The notes beneath the pieces are model-generated. The model was not told the DNA's origin and made no database searches. It saw nothing but the letters and a program-made list of their open reading frames with translations. From assembly GCF_020708045.1 (NCBI RefSeq), contig NZ_JAJFES010000004.1, forward strand, positions 355,262-419,261: a DNA stretch of 64,000 bases, written 5' to 3'. Positions 16,174 through 24,998 of this stretch are shown here, one piece after another. The translations under genes were made by a program, and so were the position numbers. The DNA comes from Massilia sp. IC2-278 (lineage in GTDB: Bacteria; Pseudomonadota; Gammaproteobacteria; Burkholderiales; Burkholderiaceae_D). Numbering within the stretch: the stretch's first letter is position 1; every line of letters begins with the position of its first letter.

Positions 16174-16617
16174 ATGCGCGCCCCCCCGTCCCGCGACATC
16201 CACACCCTGCTCGACATCTACAGCGAAAGCCACCGCAACCCGACCAATGAACTGATCCATTTCGTATGCGTGCCGGTGATCGTGTTCTCGCTGCTCGGCA
16301 TCCTGTGGGCGATTCATCCGCTGGTGGCGCTGGCCGCGGCGGCGGGGGCGATGTGGTACTACTTCCAGCTCTCGAAACCCTTTGCCCTGGGCATGCTGGC
16401 GATGGCGGGAATCATGCTGGCCCTGCTGGCGGCGATGCCGGCGTACGCCGTGCTGCCGTTGTCGATTGCCATCTTCGTGGTGGCCTGGATCGGCCAGTTC
16501 GTCGGGCACAAGATAGAGGGCAAGAAGCCATCGTTCTTCGACGACCTGCGTTTCCTGCTGATCGGGCCTTTGTTCGTGCTGGGTTTCCTGTACCGCAGGC
16601 TGAATCTGGCTTATTGA
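16174..16617 (+). CDS. Mpo1/DUF962-like membrane protein
   Basis: The 147-residue protein has four hydrophobic segments and the DUF962 signatures: 'SESHRNPTNELIHFVCVP' near the start and 'WIGQFVGHKIEGKKPSFFDD' near the end, with the conserved histidines in both. The yeast member Mpo1 is an iron-dependent dioxygenase in 2-hydroxy fatty acid alpha-oxidation, so a lipid role in the inner membrane is possible here. The ATG has GGAG 9 bases upstream; an upstream in-frame start inside the LysR gene is not conserved and is basic. It is a single gene between LysR and the lipoprotein gene. Confidence 0.8.
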   Translation: MRAPPSRDIHTLLDIYSESHRNPTNELIHFVCVPVIVFSLLGILWAIHPLVALAAAAGAMWYYFQLSKPFALGMLAMAGIMLALLAAMPAYAVLPLSIAIFVVAWIGQFVGHKIEGKKPSFFDDLRFLLIGPLFVLGFLYRRLNLAY

Positions 16618-16722
16618 TACCGGCTAATTAAGGCCGGCATATTGAGCTCTGGCGCCAACGCGCGCCACGCGGCGCCGACGAGGAGTAGGATTTCTGGACA
16701 GAGAAACAAGCCGGAGATCATC

Positions 16723-17178
16723 ATGAAAAAGTCACTGCCCCTCGTTGCCATCCTCGCCGCCGGCCTGCTTGCCGGCTGCGCCACCCCGCCCCAGTCGGGG
16801 AGCGTCTACCGCTCCTACCAGGCCCAGTCCGAGCAGGTCGTGCGCATGGGCGTGGTCGAATCGGTACGCAACGTCACCATCGTCAACCCGGAATCGGGCG
16901 TCGGCACCATGGGCGGCGCGGCCCTGGGTGGCCTGGCCGGCTCGCAGATCGGCAGCGGCAACGGTTCGGCCGCGGTCGGCATCGTCGGCGCCATTGCCGG
17001 CGGGCTGATCGGGAACCGGGTCGAGGCGAATGCCAACAACCGCCCCGGTTTCGAAATTACCGTCAAGCTCGACAATGGCGAGCTGCGTGCGATTACCCAG
17101 TCGGCCGATGAATTGTTCCGTCCGGGCGAGCGCGTGCGTTTGCTGAGCAATGGTTACCAGACGCGCGTGACGCATTGA
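16723..17178 (+). CDS. Glycine-zipper outer-membrane lipoprotein (SlyB-like)
   Basis: The 151-residue lipoprotein has signal peptide and lipobox 'LAGC' (Cys19). A glycine zipper occupies about residues 65-105 ('GGAALGGLAGSQIGSG', 'GIVGAIAGGLIGNRVE'), followed by a beta-rich C-terminus ('FEITVKLDNGELRAITQ'). SlyB/PcP proteins sit in the outer membrane and form rings around beta-barrel proteins under envelope stress in enterobacteria. The ATG is chosen for CCGGAG 8 bases upstream and for the signal peptide; the frame is open further upstream without lipoprotein features. It stands alone, followed by a 10-bp inverted repeat that could end the transcript. Confidence 0.85.
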   Translation: MKKSLPLVAILAAGLLAGCATPPQSGSVYRSYQAQSEQVVRMGVVESVRNVTIVNPESGVGTMGGAALGGLAGSQIGSGNGSAAVGIVGAIAGGLIGNRVEANANNRPGFEITVKLDNGELRAITQSADELFRPGERVRLLSNGYQTRVTH

Positions 17179-17187
17179 TCCTTCTTT

Positions 17188-17225
17188 GTGCGCAGGTGTT
17201 GTATCGGTTCCGAAAACCTGCGCAC
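17188..17225. repeat. Perfect 10-bp inverted repeat
   Basis: GTGCGCAGGT and its exact reverse complement ACCTGCGCAC are separated by 18 bases between the lipoprotein and transporter genes. No T-run follows, so it is either a Rho-assisted end, an operator for the downstream transporter, or an RNA-stabilising hairpin. Confidence 0.5.
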
Positions 17226-17287
17226 GAGCACTTGATATTGCCAATCTATAGACGACAGGCAACAGCGAAAGCACGTATACTTTCGCG

Positions 17288-18226
17288 ATGCCTACTCCTG
17301 TTCTGTTCGTCATCGCATCCCTGATCTGGGGTTCGACCTTCTGGGCCATTACCTTGCAGCTGGGTGACGTGCCGCCGGCCGTTTCCGTGGTCTACCGATT
17401 CGCCCTGGCTTCGGCCACGCTGTTCTTCATCTGCCTGATCCGCGGCCACAAGCTGCAGCTGCCGTGGCGCACCCAGAAATGGATGATGCTGCAGGGCGCC
17501 GCCACCTTTGGCCTGTCCTACATCTGCACTTACCAGGCTGAGGAAGTCGTGGTTTCGGGCCTGGTGGCGGTGCTGTTCGCGCTGATGGTGTTCTGGACGC
17601 CGCTCCTGGGCCGCGTCTTCCACGGCACGCCGATCGCGCCGCGCACCTGGGGTGCGGGCGCGGTGGCCACCGCCGGCGTGGCCCTGCTGTTCTGGCACTC
17701 GATCGGCCAGGCCTGGCAGGATCTGCAGCTGGGCGGCAGCGGCCACTTCCTGCTGGGCGTGGTGCTGGCCCTGGCGGCGACGATCGCCAGCTCGGCCGGC
17801 AGCATCGTGGTGAGCAAAGTGCGCGAGCAATCGACCAACGTGATGCTGACCACGGCCTGGTCCATGCTCTGGGGCACGCTGCTGGTGGTGTTCTACGTGC
17901 TGCTCACCGGCCAGCGTTTCGTGGCGCCGCCGAGCCTGTCGTACACGCTGGGCCTGTTCTACCTGGCCCTGTTCGGCTCGGTGATCGCCTTCCTGGCCTA
18001 CTTCACGCTGATCGCCCGCATCGGGCCGCAAAAGGCGGTGTACATCGGCGTGATCACGCCGGTGCTGTCGGTGCTGCTGTCGATCAAGCTCGAACACTAC
18101 CGTCCCGGTCCCGTCGAATTCTTTGGCATGATCCTCTGCCTGGCCAGCGTGGCCTGGGCACTGCGTGCACCCGCAGCCAAACCAGTGCAAAATGATCTTT
18201 TGAACAACGCAATCGAAACCCCATGA
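17288..18226 (+). CDS. EamA/DMT-superfamily transporter
   Basis: The 312-residue inner-membrane protein consists of two EamA repeats, about ten hydrophobic segments in all. The first repeat opens 'FVIASLIWGSTFWAI' with the family PxxxxxxR loop ('PPAVSVVYRFALAS'), and the second contains 'FYLALFGSVIAFLAYFTLIARIGPQKAVYIGVITPVLSVLLS'. Members export or import metabolites and amino acids; the substrate cannot be told from sequence. The stop overlaps the start of the acetyltransferase gene by 4 bases, so the two are co-translated. An exporter paired with an acetyltransferase suggests handling of one small amine or amino acid (inference). Confidence 0.9.
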   Translation: MPTPVLFVIASLIWGSTFWAITLQLGDVPPAVSVVYRFALASATLFFICLIRGHKLQLPWRTQKWMMLQGAATFGLSYICTYQAEEVVVSGLVAVLFALMVFWTPLLGRVFHGTPIAPRTWGAGAVATAGVALLFWHSIGQAWQDLQLGGSGHFLLGVVLALAATIASSAGSIVVSKVREQSTNVMLTTAWSMLWGTLLVVFYVLLTGQRFVAPPSLSYTLGLFYLALFGSVIAFLAYFTLIARIGPQKAVYIGVITPVLSVLLSIKLEHYRPGPVEFFGMILCLASVAWALRAPAAKPVQNDLLNNAIETP

Positions 18227-18720
18227 CCTCTGCCACACACTTTTCCATCCGCCCCGCCGAGCCGGCCGACGTTACCGACATCCATTCGATGATCGTCGAG
18301 CTGGCCGTGTTCGAGAAACTCGAGCACATGGTGGTTGCCACCGAGGAGCTGCTGCACGAAGGCCTGTTCGGCAACAAGCCGGCCTGTGAAGCCATCGTCG
18401 GCGAGGAAAACGGCGAAGTCGTGGCCTTTGCCCTGTTCTTCCATAACTTCTCGACCTTCCTCACCAAGAAGGGCCTGTACCTGGAAGATCTGTATGTGCG
18501 TCAATCGCATCGCGGCAAGGGCTACGGCACCCAGTTGCTGGCGCGCCTGGCCCAGCTGGCCGTGGAACGCAACTGCGGCCGCTTCGAGTGGTCGGTGCTG
18601 GACTGGAACGAACCGGCCATCGGCTTCTACCAGACCATGGGCGCCGAGATCTTGCCGGAGTGGCGCATCTGCCGCGTAACGGGCGAAGCGCTGGATCACC
18701 TGGCGCGGCGCGGGCTCTGA
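18223..18720 (+). CDS. GNAT-family N-acetyltransferase
   Basis: The 165-residue enzyme has the GNAT fold: 'GLYLEDLYVRQSHRGKGYGTQLLARLAQLA' carries the acetyl-CoA pyrophosphate loop (RGKGYG), and 'WSVLDWNEPAIGFYQTMGAE' is the C-terminal motif typical of the diamine/thialysine acetyltransferase (SSAT-like) branch. It transfers acetyl from acetyl-CoA to an amine in the cytoplasm. The ATG overlaps the stop of the DMT transporter gene. A polyamine- or lysine-like amine would fit motif and neighbour, but is not shown. A bidirectional terminator follows. Confidence 0.88.
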   Translation: MTSATHFSIRPAEPADVTDIHSMIVELAVFEKLEHMVVATEELLHEGLFGNKPACEAIVGEENGEVVAFALFFHNFSTFLTKKGLYLEDLYVRQSHRGKGYGTQLLARLAQLAVERNCGRFEWSVLDWNEPAIGFYQTMGAEILPEWRICRVTGEALDHLARRGL

Positions 18721-18770
18721 TTCGCCGACCGGCACACTGGCAGCGAAAAGCCGCATCTCACACTGGCAAG

Positions 18771-18816
18771 AAAAAGCCCACGGGACCTTGTAGCGCCGTG
18801 GGCGAACCCATTTTTT
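18771..18816. terminator. Terminator after the acetyltransferase gene
   Basis: GCCCACGG (18776-18783) pairs with CCGTGGGC (18796-18803). A-residues precede the stem and a T6 run follows shortly after (18811-18816), so it can end transcription from the plus strand and possibly from the minus strand. Confidence 0.7.
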
Positions 18817-19059
18817 AGGATGGGGAGGGGAGAGTCGGAATCAACGGTTTCAATATATCCGCCTGAGACCGCCGACAATGCTTGCTCTTACAATTGCTTA
18901 CCTCTCTTACGGATGCTCTTGATCCTAATAATTACCGAGCTGGGAATGGGCGATTTGAGAAGCCTCAAGCATTGTGAGGGGCTGTGGCACGATTGAGTTA
19001 TCACAAACGCAATAGATAGGCGGCGCGGACAATGTGCTCTCCAAGAAGGGAGAGACACC
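18817..19059. other. Non-coding stretch before small ORF
   Basis: No convincing gene or RNA. It is less GC-rich than its surroundings and probably holds the promoter of the small ORF at 19060, but no clean -35/-10 pair is visible. Confidence 0.4.
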
Positions 19060-19239
19060 ATGAAACTCAGCTTCAAACCGATCAGGTCGCGACTGTACAA
19101 GGCGTGGCTGCGTTCACGTCTCGATCATTATTCGCGCAATTTGCACGCCATCGAGGTGCAGCGGGCCAATGATTTTCATGCGGAGCGGATGTTGCACCGG
19201 GCGGTGTCGGCGACGAAGGCGAAGTTGCAGTCGTTGTGA
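19060..19239 (+). CDS. Small basic protein, 59 residues, hypothetical
   Basis: The ATG is preceded at a good distance by AAGGGAGAG and the frame encodes 59 residues that start MKLSFKPIRSRLYKAWLRSR and end TKAKLQSL. It is basic and predicted helical, with regularly spaced Arg, His and Leu and no signal or membrane segment. The strong ribosome site, a terminator upstream and free intergenic space favour a real gene. It could be a nucleic-acid-binding or DUF-type small protein common in this genus. Function is unknown. Confidence 0.55.
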   Translation: MKLSFKPIRSRLYKAWLRSRLDHYSRNLHAIEVQRANDFHAERMLHRAVSATKAKLQSL

Positions 19240-19262
19240 GGTGTTTCGAATGATCGAATGTG

Positions 19263-19370
19263 GTACCGCGTGGACAGGAGTCCACCCTACAAAACCGGTT
19301 TTCGTAGGGTGGGCCGGGCCGCGCAAGGCTCTTGAGTTTTGTAGGGTAGGTTCTTGAGCCCACCGGTGCG
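19263..19370. repeat. Intergenic repeat, TAGGGTGG family (copy 1)
   Basis: Contains GTACCGCGTGGAC..GTCCACCCTAC followed by CGTAGGGTGGGCC and a further GTAGGGTAGG. The same words recur at 51812-51890 and, in shorter form, at 61161-61211. Arms pair as GTGGAC/GTCCAC and GTAGGGTGG/CCACCCTAC. It is a dispersed, palindromic, non-coding family. Confidence 0.65.
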
Positions 19371-19433
19371 GAGTGTCCCGTTACGGAACGCAAAAGCGGC
19401 CACCAGGCACAAGAGCCGCCCTGCTCTATCCCA

Positions 19434-20678
19434 TCAAAACCCCGCCGGCAGCCCCGCATCCCGCTCGCGCATCACGCCGCCATTCACCACGGCCTGGCAA
19501 GGATTGAACCCGATCGAATACGCCAGCTCCGACGGCCGCGCGATATCCCACAGCGCAAAGTCGGCCCGCTTGCCGACTTCCAGCGTCCCGATGCGGTCGT
19601 GCATGCCCAACGCGCGCGCCGCGTGCACGGTCGCGCCCTGCAAGGCTTCACGCGGCGTCAGGCGCCACATGGTGCAGGCCATGTTCATCGCCAGCAGAAG
19701 CGAACTCATCGGTGAGGTGCCCGGATTGCAGTCGGTCGCCACCGCCAGCGGCACGCCGGCCGCGCGCAGTTCGGCGATGGGCGGCATGCGCGTCTCGCGC
19801 AGGAAGTACCAGGCGCCCGGCAGCAGCACCGCCACCGTGCCGGCCGCGGCCATGGCGGCAATCCCGGCCGGGGTCAAGTGCTCCAGGTGATCCGCGGACA
19901 GCCCGCGGTAGCGCGCCACCAGTTCCGCGCCGCGCTGCTCGGACAGTTGTTCCGCATGCAGCTTGACCGGTAGATTCAGGCGTTTGGCGGCATTGAACAC
20001 GCGCTCGGTCTGGTCGTAGGTAAAGCCGATGTGTTCGCAGAAGGCGTCGACCGCGTCGACCAGCCCTTCCTTGGCCAGCAGCGGCAGCATGCGTTCGGTG
20101 ACTTCGGCGATGTAGTCGTCGGCGCGGTCGGCGAACTCGGGCGGCAGCGCGTGCGCGCCCAAAAACGTGGTCCGCACGCACACCGGCAAAATTTCGCCCA
20201 GGCGCCGCGCGGCGCGCAGCAAATTCGCTTCGCCCGTCATGTTCAGGCCGTAGCCGGACTTGATCTCGAGCGTGGTCACGCCCTCGGCCAGCAGCTGCGA
20301 GACACGCGGCGCGCTGACGCGGATCAGGTCCTCGACGCTGGCGGCGCGGGTGGCGCGCACGGTGGACATGATGCCGCCGCCATTCCTGGCGATGTCTTCG
20401 TAGCTGGCGCCCTCCAGGCGCGCTTCCCATTCGTCGGCGCGGTTGCCGGCATGGACGATGTGGGTGTGGCAGTCGATCAGGCCAGGCGTGAGCCAGGCGC
20501 CGTCGCAGTCGTGGATGACGGCCGCGCGCGGGGCGTCGCGGCGTGCGCCGACCCAGGCGATGCGCCCGTGGTGCACGGCGATCGCGCCATCCATGATCTC
20601 GCCATAGCCACCGACCATGGTGGCCAAATTCACGTTCGCAAATACCGCATCGACCCGCGGATTGCTGCGTTCACTCAT
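19434..20678 (-). CDS. hutI: Imidazolonepropionase
   Basis: The 414-residue amidohydrolase performs the third step of histidine breakdown: 4-imidazolone-5-propionate plus water gives N-formimino-glutamate. The metal-binding HxH is seen in '[12 protein letters not shown]', later ligands in '[17 protein letters not shown]' and '[12 protein letters not shown]', and the catalytic Asp in '[14 protein letters not shown]'. Length is normal. It is the last gene of the hutUHGFDI operon and its start overlaps the end of hutD by 8 bases. No terminator is obvious; a TAGGGTGG repeat follows. Confidence 0.95.
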   Translation of the reverse strand: MSERSNPRVDAVFANVNLATMVGGYGEIMDGAIAVHHGRIAWVGARRDAPRAAVIHDCDGAWLTPGLIDCHTHIVHAGNRADEWEARLEGASYEDIARNGGGIMSTVRATRAASVEDLIRVSAPRVSQLLAEGVTTLEIKSGYGLNMTGEANLLRAARRLGEILPVCVRTTFLGAHALPPEFADRADDYIAEVTERMLPLLAKEGLVDAVDAFCEHIGFTYDQTERVFNAAKRLNLPVKLHAEQLSEQRGAELVARYRGLSADHLEHLTPAGIAAMAAAGTVAVLLPGAWYFLRETRMPPIAELRAAGVPLAVATDCNPGTSPMSSLLLAMNMACTMWRLTPREALQGATVHAARALGMHDRIGTLEVGKRADFALWDIARPSELAYSIGFNPCQAVVNGGVMRERDAGLPAGF

Positions 20679-21267
20679 CTTCGTCCTCGTTGTAATAGAA
20701 AATGTCGACGATGAAGATCGTCGCCTGCGTGGTTTCGAGCGACCACACGGTACCGGGGTCGAACATCACCGCGTCATAGCGTACCAGCCCGATGCGTTCG
20801 GCGTCGCTGGCGATCTCCAGGCTCTCGCCCTCGGCCAGGAACAGCACCGTCAAGTCGGCGCGCGCCACGAACGTCGATTTACCGGACAGGCGGCGCCGGC
20901 CGAACTGGTGGTAGCAGCAATCGCTGCGCGTCATCACATTGAAGTCGGTGGTCGGCCCGCGATTCAGTTTGGCGACGACCTGCGATTCGCCGTCGAATGC
21001 CAGCACCGGGCCGGATTCGCACAGGATCACGCGCTCGGAACCGTCGATGTCGAGCGTCATGCCGTGGCCGTCGACCAGCGCCAGCGTGCGGTCGACGCCG
21101 GGGAAGCTGGAGAACGGGCCGTCCTCGGCGATGGTCGCCAGGCTCACGCGCCACTCGAAGTTCTCGAGATTGGCCTCGGGCGGGCCGACCGCGATGGTGG
21201 TCGTGCTGCCGCCGCCGTTTTTCCAGGGCACCGCCGACAGGCCGGCAAAGGGAATCAGGATGTTCAT
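20671..21267 (-). CDS. hutD: HutD-family protein
   Basis: The 198-residue cupin-fold protein has the HutD signatures '[23 protein letters not shown]' and '[30 protein letters not shown]'. HutD is tied to the hut operons of many proteobacteria; in Pseudomonas it has been proposed to limit excessive flux through the pathway, possibly by binding urocanate or formyl-glutamate. The ATG overlaps the stop of hutF (ATGA), and a longer open frame upstream is only read-through of another frame of hutF. Role here is inferred from location and family. Confidence 0.88.
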   Translation of the reverse strand: MNILIPFAGLSAVPWKNGGGSTTTIAVGPPEANLENFEWRVSLATIAEDGPFSSFPGVDRTLALVDGHGMTLDIDGSERVILCESGPVLAFDGESQVVAKLNRGPTTDFNVMTRSDCCYHQFGRRRLSGKSTFVARADLTVLFLAEGESLEIASDAERIGLVRYDAVMFDPGTVWSLETTQATIFIVDIFYYNEDEDE

Positions 21268-22631
21268 GCTCTTACCTCGCGCAACTGGTTGATCGCCTGC
21301 CGGTAGCGGCGCGCGATGGTGTCCTGGGCCATGTGGCGCCCGCCCTGCACCACCCAGCGCCCGCCGGACAGCACGTCGCGCACCAGGTTGTCGTTGCCGC
21401 AAAAGACCAGGCGGCCCATCACGTCGGCCTCGAGCGCGCCTTCCAGGTTCGGATGCGCGCTGTCGAGCACCAGCAGGTCGGCGCGCCGGCCCGCTTCCAA
21501 GGCGCCCACGGCACGCCCGGCCGCCTGTGCGCCACCGGCCAGCGCATCCTGCCACAAGTTGAGCGCAACGTCGCGCCGCGTTGAACTCGCGACAACGTTG
21601 CGGCGCAGATGAGCCAGGCGCTGGCCATACTCGAGCCAGCGCAATTCCTCGACCGGGCTCTGCGACACATGGCTGTCGCTGCCGATGCCCCAGCGTCCGC
21701 CCAGCGCCAGGTAATCCCCGAGCGGGAACAGGCCGTCGCCCAGGTTGGCCTCGGTGGTCGGGCAGATGCCCGCCACCGCGCCGCTGCCCGCCAGCGCCCT
21801 CACCTCTTCCTCGTTCAGGTGGGTGGCATGCACCAGGCACCACCGTTCGTCGATGCCGATGTTCTCCAGCAGGTACTCGACCGGCCGCCAGCCACTGAAC
21901 GCCAGGCTCTGCTCGACTTCGCCCTGCTGCTCGGCGATGTGGATGTGCAGTGGGCGCTCCTTCGGCAGCGCCGCTGCCAGTTCGCGGATCTGCTCGATGC
22001 CGGCCGCGCGCAGCGAATGCGGCGCGGCGCCGACTTCCAGCTGGCCCGAGCGCAACGGAGACAGCGCCTCGACGATGCGCAGCACGGTGTCGACGTCGGT
22101 GCGGAAGCGCCTTTGCTCCGGCTTCAGGGGCTGCTCGCCGAAGCCGCTGTGGCTGTACAGCACCGGCAGCAGGGTCAGGCCGATGCCGGACTGCTGGCCG
22201 GCCGCAGCGATGCGTTCGGCCATCTCGGCCGGCCGCGCATACATGTCCCCGTTTGGATCGCGCTGGATATAGTGGAACTCGCACAGCGAGGTGTAGCCGT
22301 GGCGCAGGCATTCCGAGAACAGCTGGGCGGCGATGGCCTCGGCCTGCTCGGGCGTGATGTTGGCGGCGAAGCGGTACATCAATTCGCGCCAGGTCCAGAA
22401 GCTGTCCGGGCCATCGCCGGCGTGCTCGGTCAGCCCGCCGAGCGCGCGCTGGAAGGCGTGCGAATGCAAGTTGGCCATGCCCGGGACCACGTAGTCGGCG
22501 CGCGGCACGCCGATCGGCGGACGCGCATCGGCCTGCACCCGCGTGAGGGCGCCGCGTGCATCCCACTCGATGAGCACGTCGCCGCGCCAGCCTTCCGGCA
22601 GCAGCGCGTGGCGCGCGAACAGGGCGTTCAT
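21264..22631 (-). CDS. hutF: Formimidoylglutamate deiminase
   Basis: The 455-residue amidohydrolase converts N-formimino-glutamate to N-formyl-glutamate and ammonia, the branch that leads to HutG. Metal site HxH in 'MANLHSHAFQRALGGL', further ligands in 'LHIHIAEQQGEVEQSL' and 'LVHATHLNEEEVRAL', and the catalytic Asp in 'GIGSDSHVSQSPVEEL'. Length is that of the HutF family. The presence of HutF with HutG shows the five-step pathway instead of direct formamide release. Overlaps hutG by 4 bases upstream and hutD by 4 bases downstream. Confidence 0.93.
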   Translation of the reverse strand: MNALFARHALLPEGWRGDVLIEWDARGALTRVQADARPPIGVPRADYVVPGMANLHSHAFQRALGGLTEHAGDGPDSFWTWRELMYRFAANITPEQAEAIAAQLFSECLRHGYTSLCEFHYIQRDPNGDMYARPAEMAERIAAAGQQSGIGLTLLPVLYSHSGFGEQPLKPEQRRFRTDVDTVLRIVEALSPLRSGQLEVGAAPHSLRAAGIEQIRELAAALPKERPLHIHIAEQQGEVEQSLAFSGWRPVEYLLENIGIDERWCLVHATHLNEEEVRALAGSGAVAGICPTTEANLGDGLFPLGDYLALGGRWGIGSDSHVSQSPVEELRWLEYGQRLAHLRRNVVASSTRRDVALNLWQDALAGGAQAAGRAVGALEAGRRADLLVLDSAHPNLEGALEADVMGRLVFCGNDNLVRDVLSGGRWVVQGGRHMAQDTIARRYRQAINQLREVRA

Positions 22632-23416
22632 TTCTGCACCCAGGCCAGCGCGGCTTCCATCATCTCGGCCAGCAAGGGCTGGACCTCGGCCGCGACTTCA
22701 GGGCGATACTCGAAAGGCGGCGCCTCGTTCATATACAGGCACTGGCACATCTCGAGCTGGATCGCGTGCACGCCCTCATTCGGCTGGCCATAGAAGCGCG
22801 TGATGTGGCCGCCCTTGAAGCGGCCATTCACGGCGATGCTGAAGCGGTCCTGGGCGCGGGCCACGCCGACCACGGCCTGCTCCAGTCCCAGATCGCAGGA
22901 TTTTCCTTCCGCTGTACCGAAGTTCAGGTCCGGCAGGCGGCCTTCGAAGAAGCGCGGCACGACGGAGGCGATCGAGTGCGCATCCCAGAGTACTACCTTG
23001 CCGTGCAGCGCCAGCAGGCGCGCCAGTTCCGCGCGCAACTGGTTATGGTACGGACGCCAGTAGCGGTCGAGGCGGCGCTGGACTTCGGCGGCGTCCGGCA
23101 CCTTGCCTTCCTGGTACAAGCTTTCGCGGCCGAAGGTGTCGACCGGGCACAGGCCGGTGGTGTCCAGGCCCGGGTACAGATTCGTGTTTTCCGGCGGCCG
23201 GTTCAGGTCGATGGCGTAACGCGACCAGCGCGCGGCCAGGGTCGAGATGCCGAGGCGGTCGGCCGCCTCGTAGAGCTCGGCCAGGTGCCAGTCGGTGTCG
23301 GCCGTCGCCAGTGCGCAGGGCGCCATCGTGGCGGCGACTTCGTCGGGAATGTCGGTGCCCACGTGGGGCATCGACAGCAGCATCGGCGCAGTACCTGCCT
23401 TGAACCGGAAATCCAT
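22628..23416 (-). CDS. hutG: N-formylglutamate deformylase
   Basis: The 262-residue zinc amidohydrolase produces glutamate and formate from N-formyl-glutamate, the last step of the pathway. Recognised by 'PMLLSMPHVGTDIPDEV', 'TDTDWHLAELY'-type motif (here ADTDWH), 'RYAIDLNRPPENTNLYPG' and 'LWDAHSIASVVPRFFEG', which carry the metal-binding His and Glu residues. The ATG is preceded by GGAGAGG; a longer upstream frame overlaps hutH and is not conserved. It is 22 bases after hutH. Confidence 0.93.
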   Translation of the reverse strand: MDFRFKAGTAPMLLSMPHVGTDIPDEVAATMAPCALATADTDWHLAELYEAADRLGISTLAARWSRYAIDLNRPPENTNLYPGLDTTGLCPVDTFGRESLYQEGKVPDAAEVQRRLDRYWRPYHNQLRAELARLLALHGKVVLWDAHSIASVVPRFFEGRLPDLNFGTAEGKSCDLGLEQAVVGVARAQDRFSIAVNGRFKGGHITRFYGQPNEGVHAIQLEMCQCLYMNEAPPFEYRPEVAAEVQPLLAEMMEAALAWVQK

Positions 23417-23438
23417 CACCTCTCCTCTAGCGGTTGAA

Positions 23439-24986
23439 TTAGGGATGCAGAACTGCGAACAGCTCCTTGCATGATGCGGACAGCGCGCCTTCGACCACCA
23501 TGCGGCGCGCGGCCTCGATGTCGGGTGCGAAGAAGCGGTCGGCATCGTAGGGCGCCACCTGCGCGCGCAACTGGGCATGCACGTGCTCCAGGTGCCTTGA
23601 TGTCGCCAGCGGGCGGTGGAACTCGATGCCCTGCCCGGCCGCCAGCAGCTCGATACCGACAATCACAGCCGTATTGTGCGCCATCTGGTCCAATCGGCGC
23701 GCCGCGAAGGTGGCCATGCTGACATGGTCTTCCTGGTTGGCCGAGGTCGGCAAGCTGTCGACACTGGCAGGATGGGCCAGCGACTTGTTCTCCGACGCCA
23801 GGGCGGCGGCCGTCACGTGGGCGATCATGAAGCCCGAGTTCAGGCCCGGCTCGCGCACCAGGAAGGCCGGCAGGCCGGACAAATTCGCATCGATCAGCAG
23901 CGCGATGCGGCGCTCGGCCAGGGCGCCGACTTCGGCAATCGCCAGGGCCAGGGTGTCGGCGGCAAAGGCAACCGGCTCGGCATGGAAGTTACCGCCCGAG
24001 ACGATCGCGCCATCGTCCGGAAACAGCAAGGGATTGTCGGTGACGGCATTCGCCTCGATCAGCAGGGTGCGGCCGGCGTTCGCTACCAGGTCCATCACCG
24101 CGCCCATGACTTGCGGCTGGCAGCGCAGGCTGTAGGGGTCTTGCACGCGCTCGTCGCCCACCAGGTGCGAGGCGCGGATGGCGCTGCCGGCCATCAGCTC
24201 GCGGTAGATGGCGGCGGCGGCGATCTGGCCGGGCTGGCCGCGCACCGCGTGGATGCGTGCGTCGAACGGCGCATCGCTGCCGCGCGCCGCGTCCACCGAC
24301 AGCGCGCCGGTGACCATCGCCGCTTCCACCAGGCGCTCGGCCATGAACAGGCCGTGCAGCGCCAGCGCGGTCGATACCTGGGTGCCGTTGATCAGGGCCA
24401 GGCCCTCTTTTGCGGCCAGGGCCACCGGTTCGATGCCGGCAGCGCGCAGGGCCTCGGCGGCGTCGACGATCTCGCCCTTCACGCGCACCGGGCCGACGCC
24501 GAGGATGGCCAGGGTCATGTGCGCCAGCGGCGCCAGGTCGCCCGAGGCGCCGACCGAACCCTGCGACGGAATCGCCGGCATGATGCCCGCGTTGTAGAGC
24601 GCGATCAGGGTGTCGATGATCAGCGGACGCACGCCGGAATAGCCGCGCGCCAGGCTGCCGATCTTGGTCAGCAGGATCAGGCGGACGATGTTGTCCGCAA
24701 TGAGTGCGCCGGTACCGACCGCGTGCGACAGGATCAGGTTGCGCTGCAGCTGCGCCAGCTGGTCGTTCGGGATATGGGCCTTGGCCAGGATGCCGAAGCC
24801 GGTATTGATGCCGTAGGCCGGGTCGCCCTTGGCGACGATGTCGTCAACCAGTGCGGCCGACGCCGCAATCGGTGCGGCGGCGTTGGCCGACAGCGCGATC
24901 GTGAAATGATCGGCCCAGACGGCGCGCAAATCGGCCAGCGTGAGGGCGCCGGGTTCCAGGGTCCAACCTTGGTTTTCGTGTTTCAT
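23439..24986 (-). CDS. hutH: Histidine ammonia-lyase
   Basis: The 515-residue cytoplasmic enzyme deaminates L-histidine to urocanate, the entry step. The prosthetic MIO group forms from A147-S148-G149 in '[15 protein letters not shown]'. Other family blocks are 'YGINTGFG' near residue 58 and '[15 protein letters not shown]' in the C-terminal third. Length is standard. It is separated from hutU by 12 bases. No changes to catalytic residues are seen. Confidence 0.96.
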   Translation of the reverse strand: MKHENQGWTLEPGALTLADLRAVWADHFTIALSANAAAPIAASAALVDDIVAKGDPAYGINTGFGILAKAHIPNDQLAQLQRNLILSHAVGTGALIADNIVRLILLTKIGSLARGYSGVRPLIIDTLIALYNAGIMPAIPSQGSVGASGDLAPLAHMTLAILGVGPVRVKGEIVDAAEALRAAGIEPVALAAKEGLALINGTQVSTALALHGLFMAERLVEAAMVTGALSVDAARGSDAPFDARIHAVRGQPGQIAAAAIYRELMAGSAIRASHLVGDERVQDPYSLRCQPQVMGAVMDLVANAGRTLLIEANAVTDNPLLFPDDGAIVSGGNFHAEPVAFAADTLALAIAEVGALAERRIALLIDANLSGLPAFLVREPGLNSGFMIAHVTAAALASENKSLAHPASVDSLPTSANQEDHVSMATFAARRLDQMAHNTAVIVGIELLAAGQGIEFHRPLATSRHLEHVHAQLRAQVAPYDADRFFAPDIEAARRMVVEGALSASCKELFAVLHP

Positions 24987-24998
24987 GTTCAGATTACC

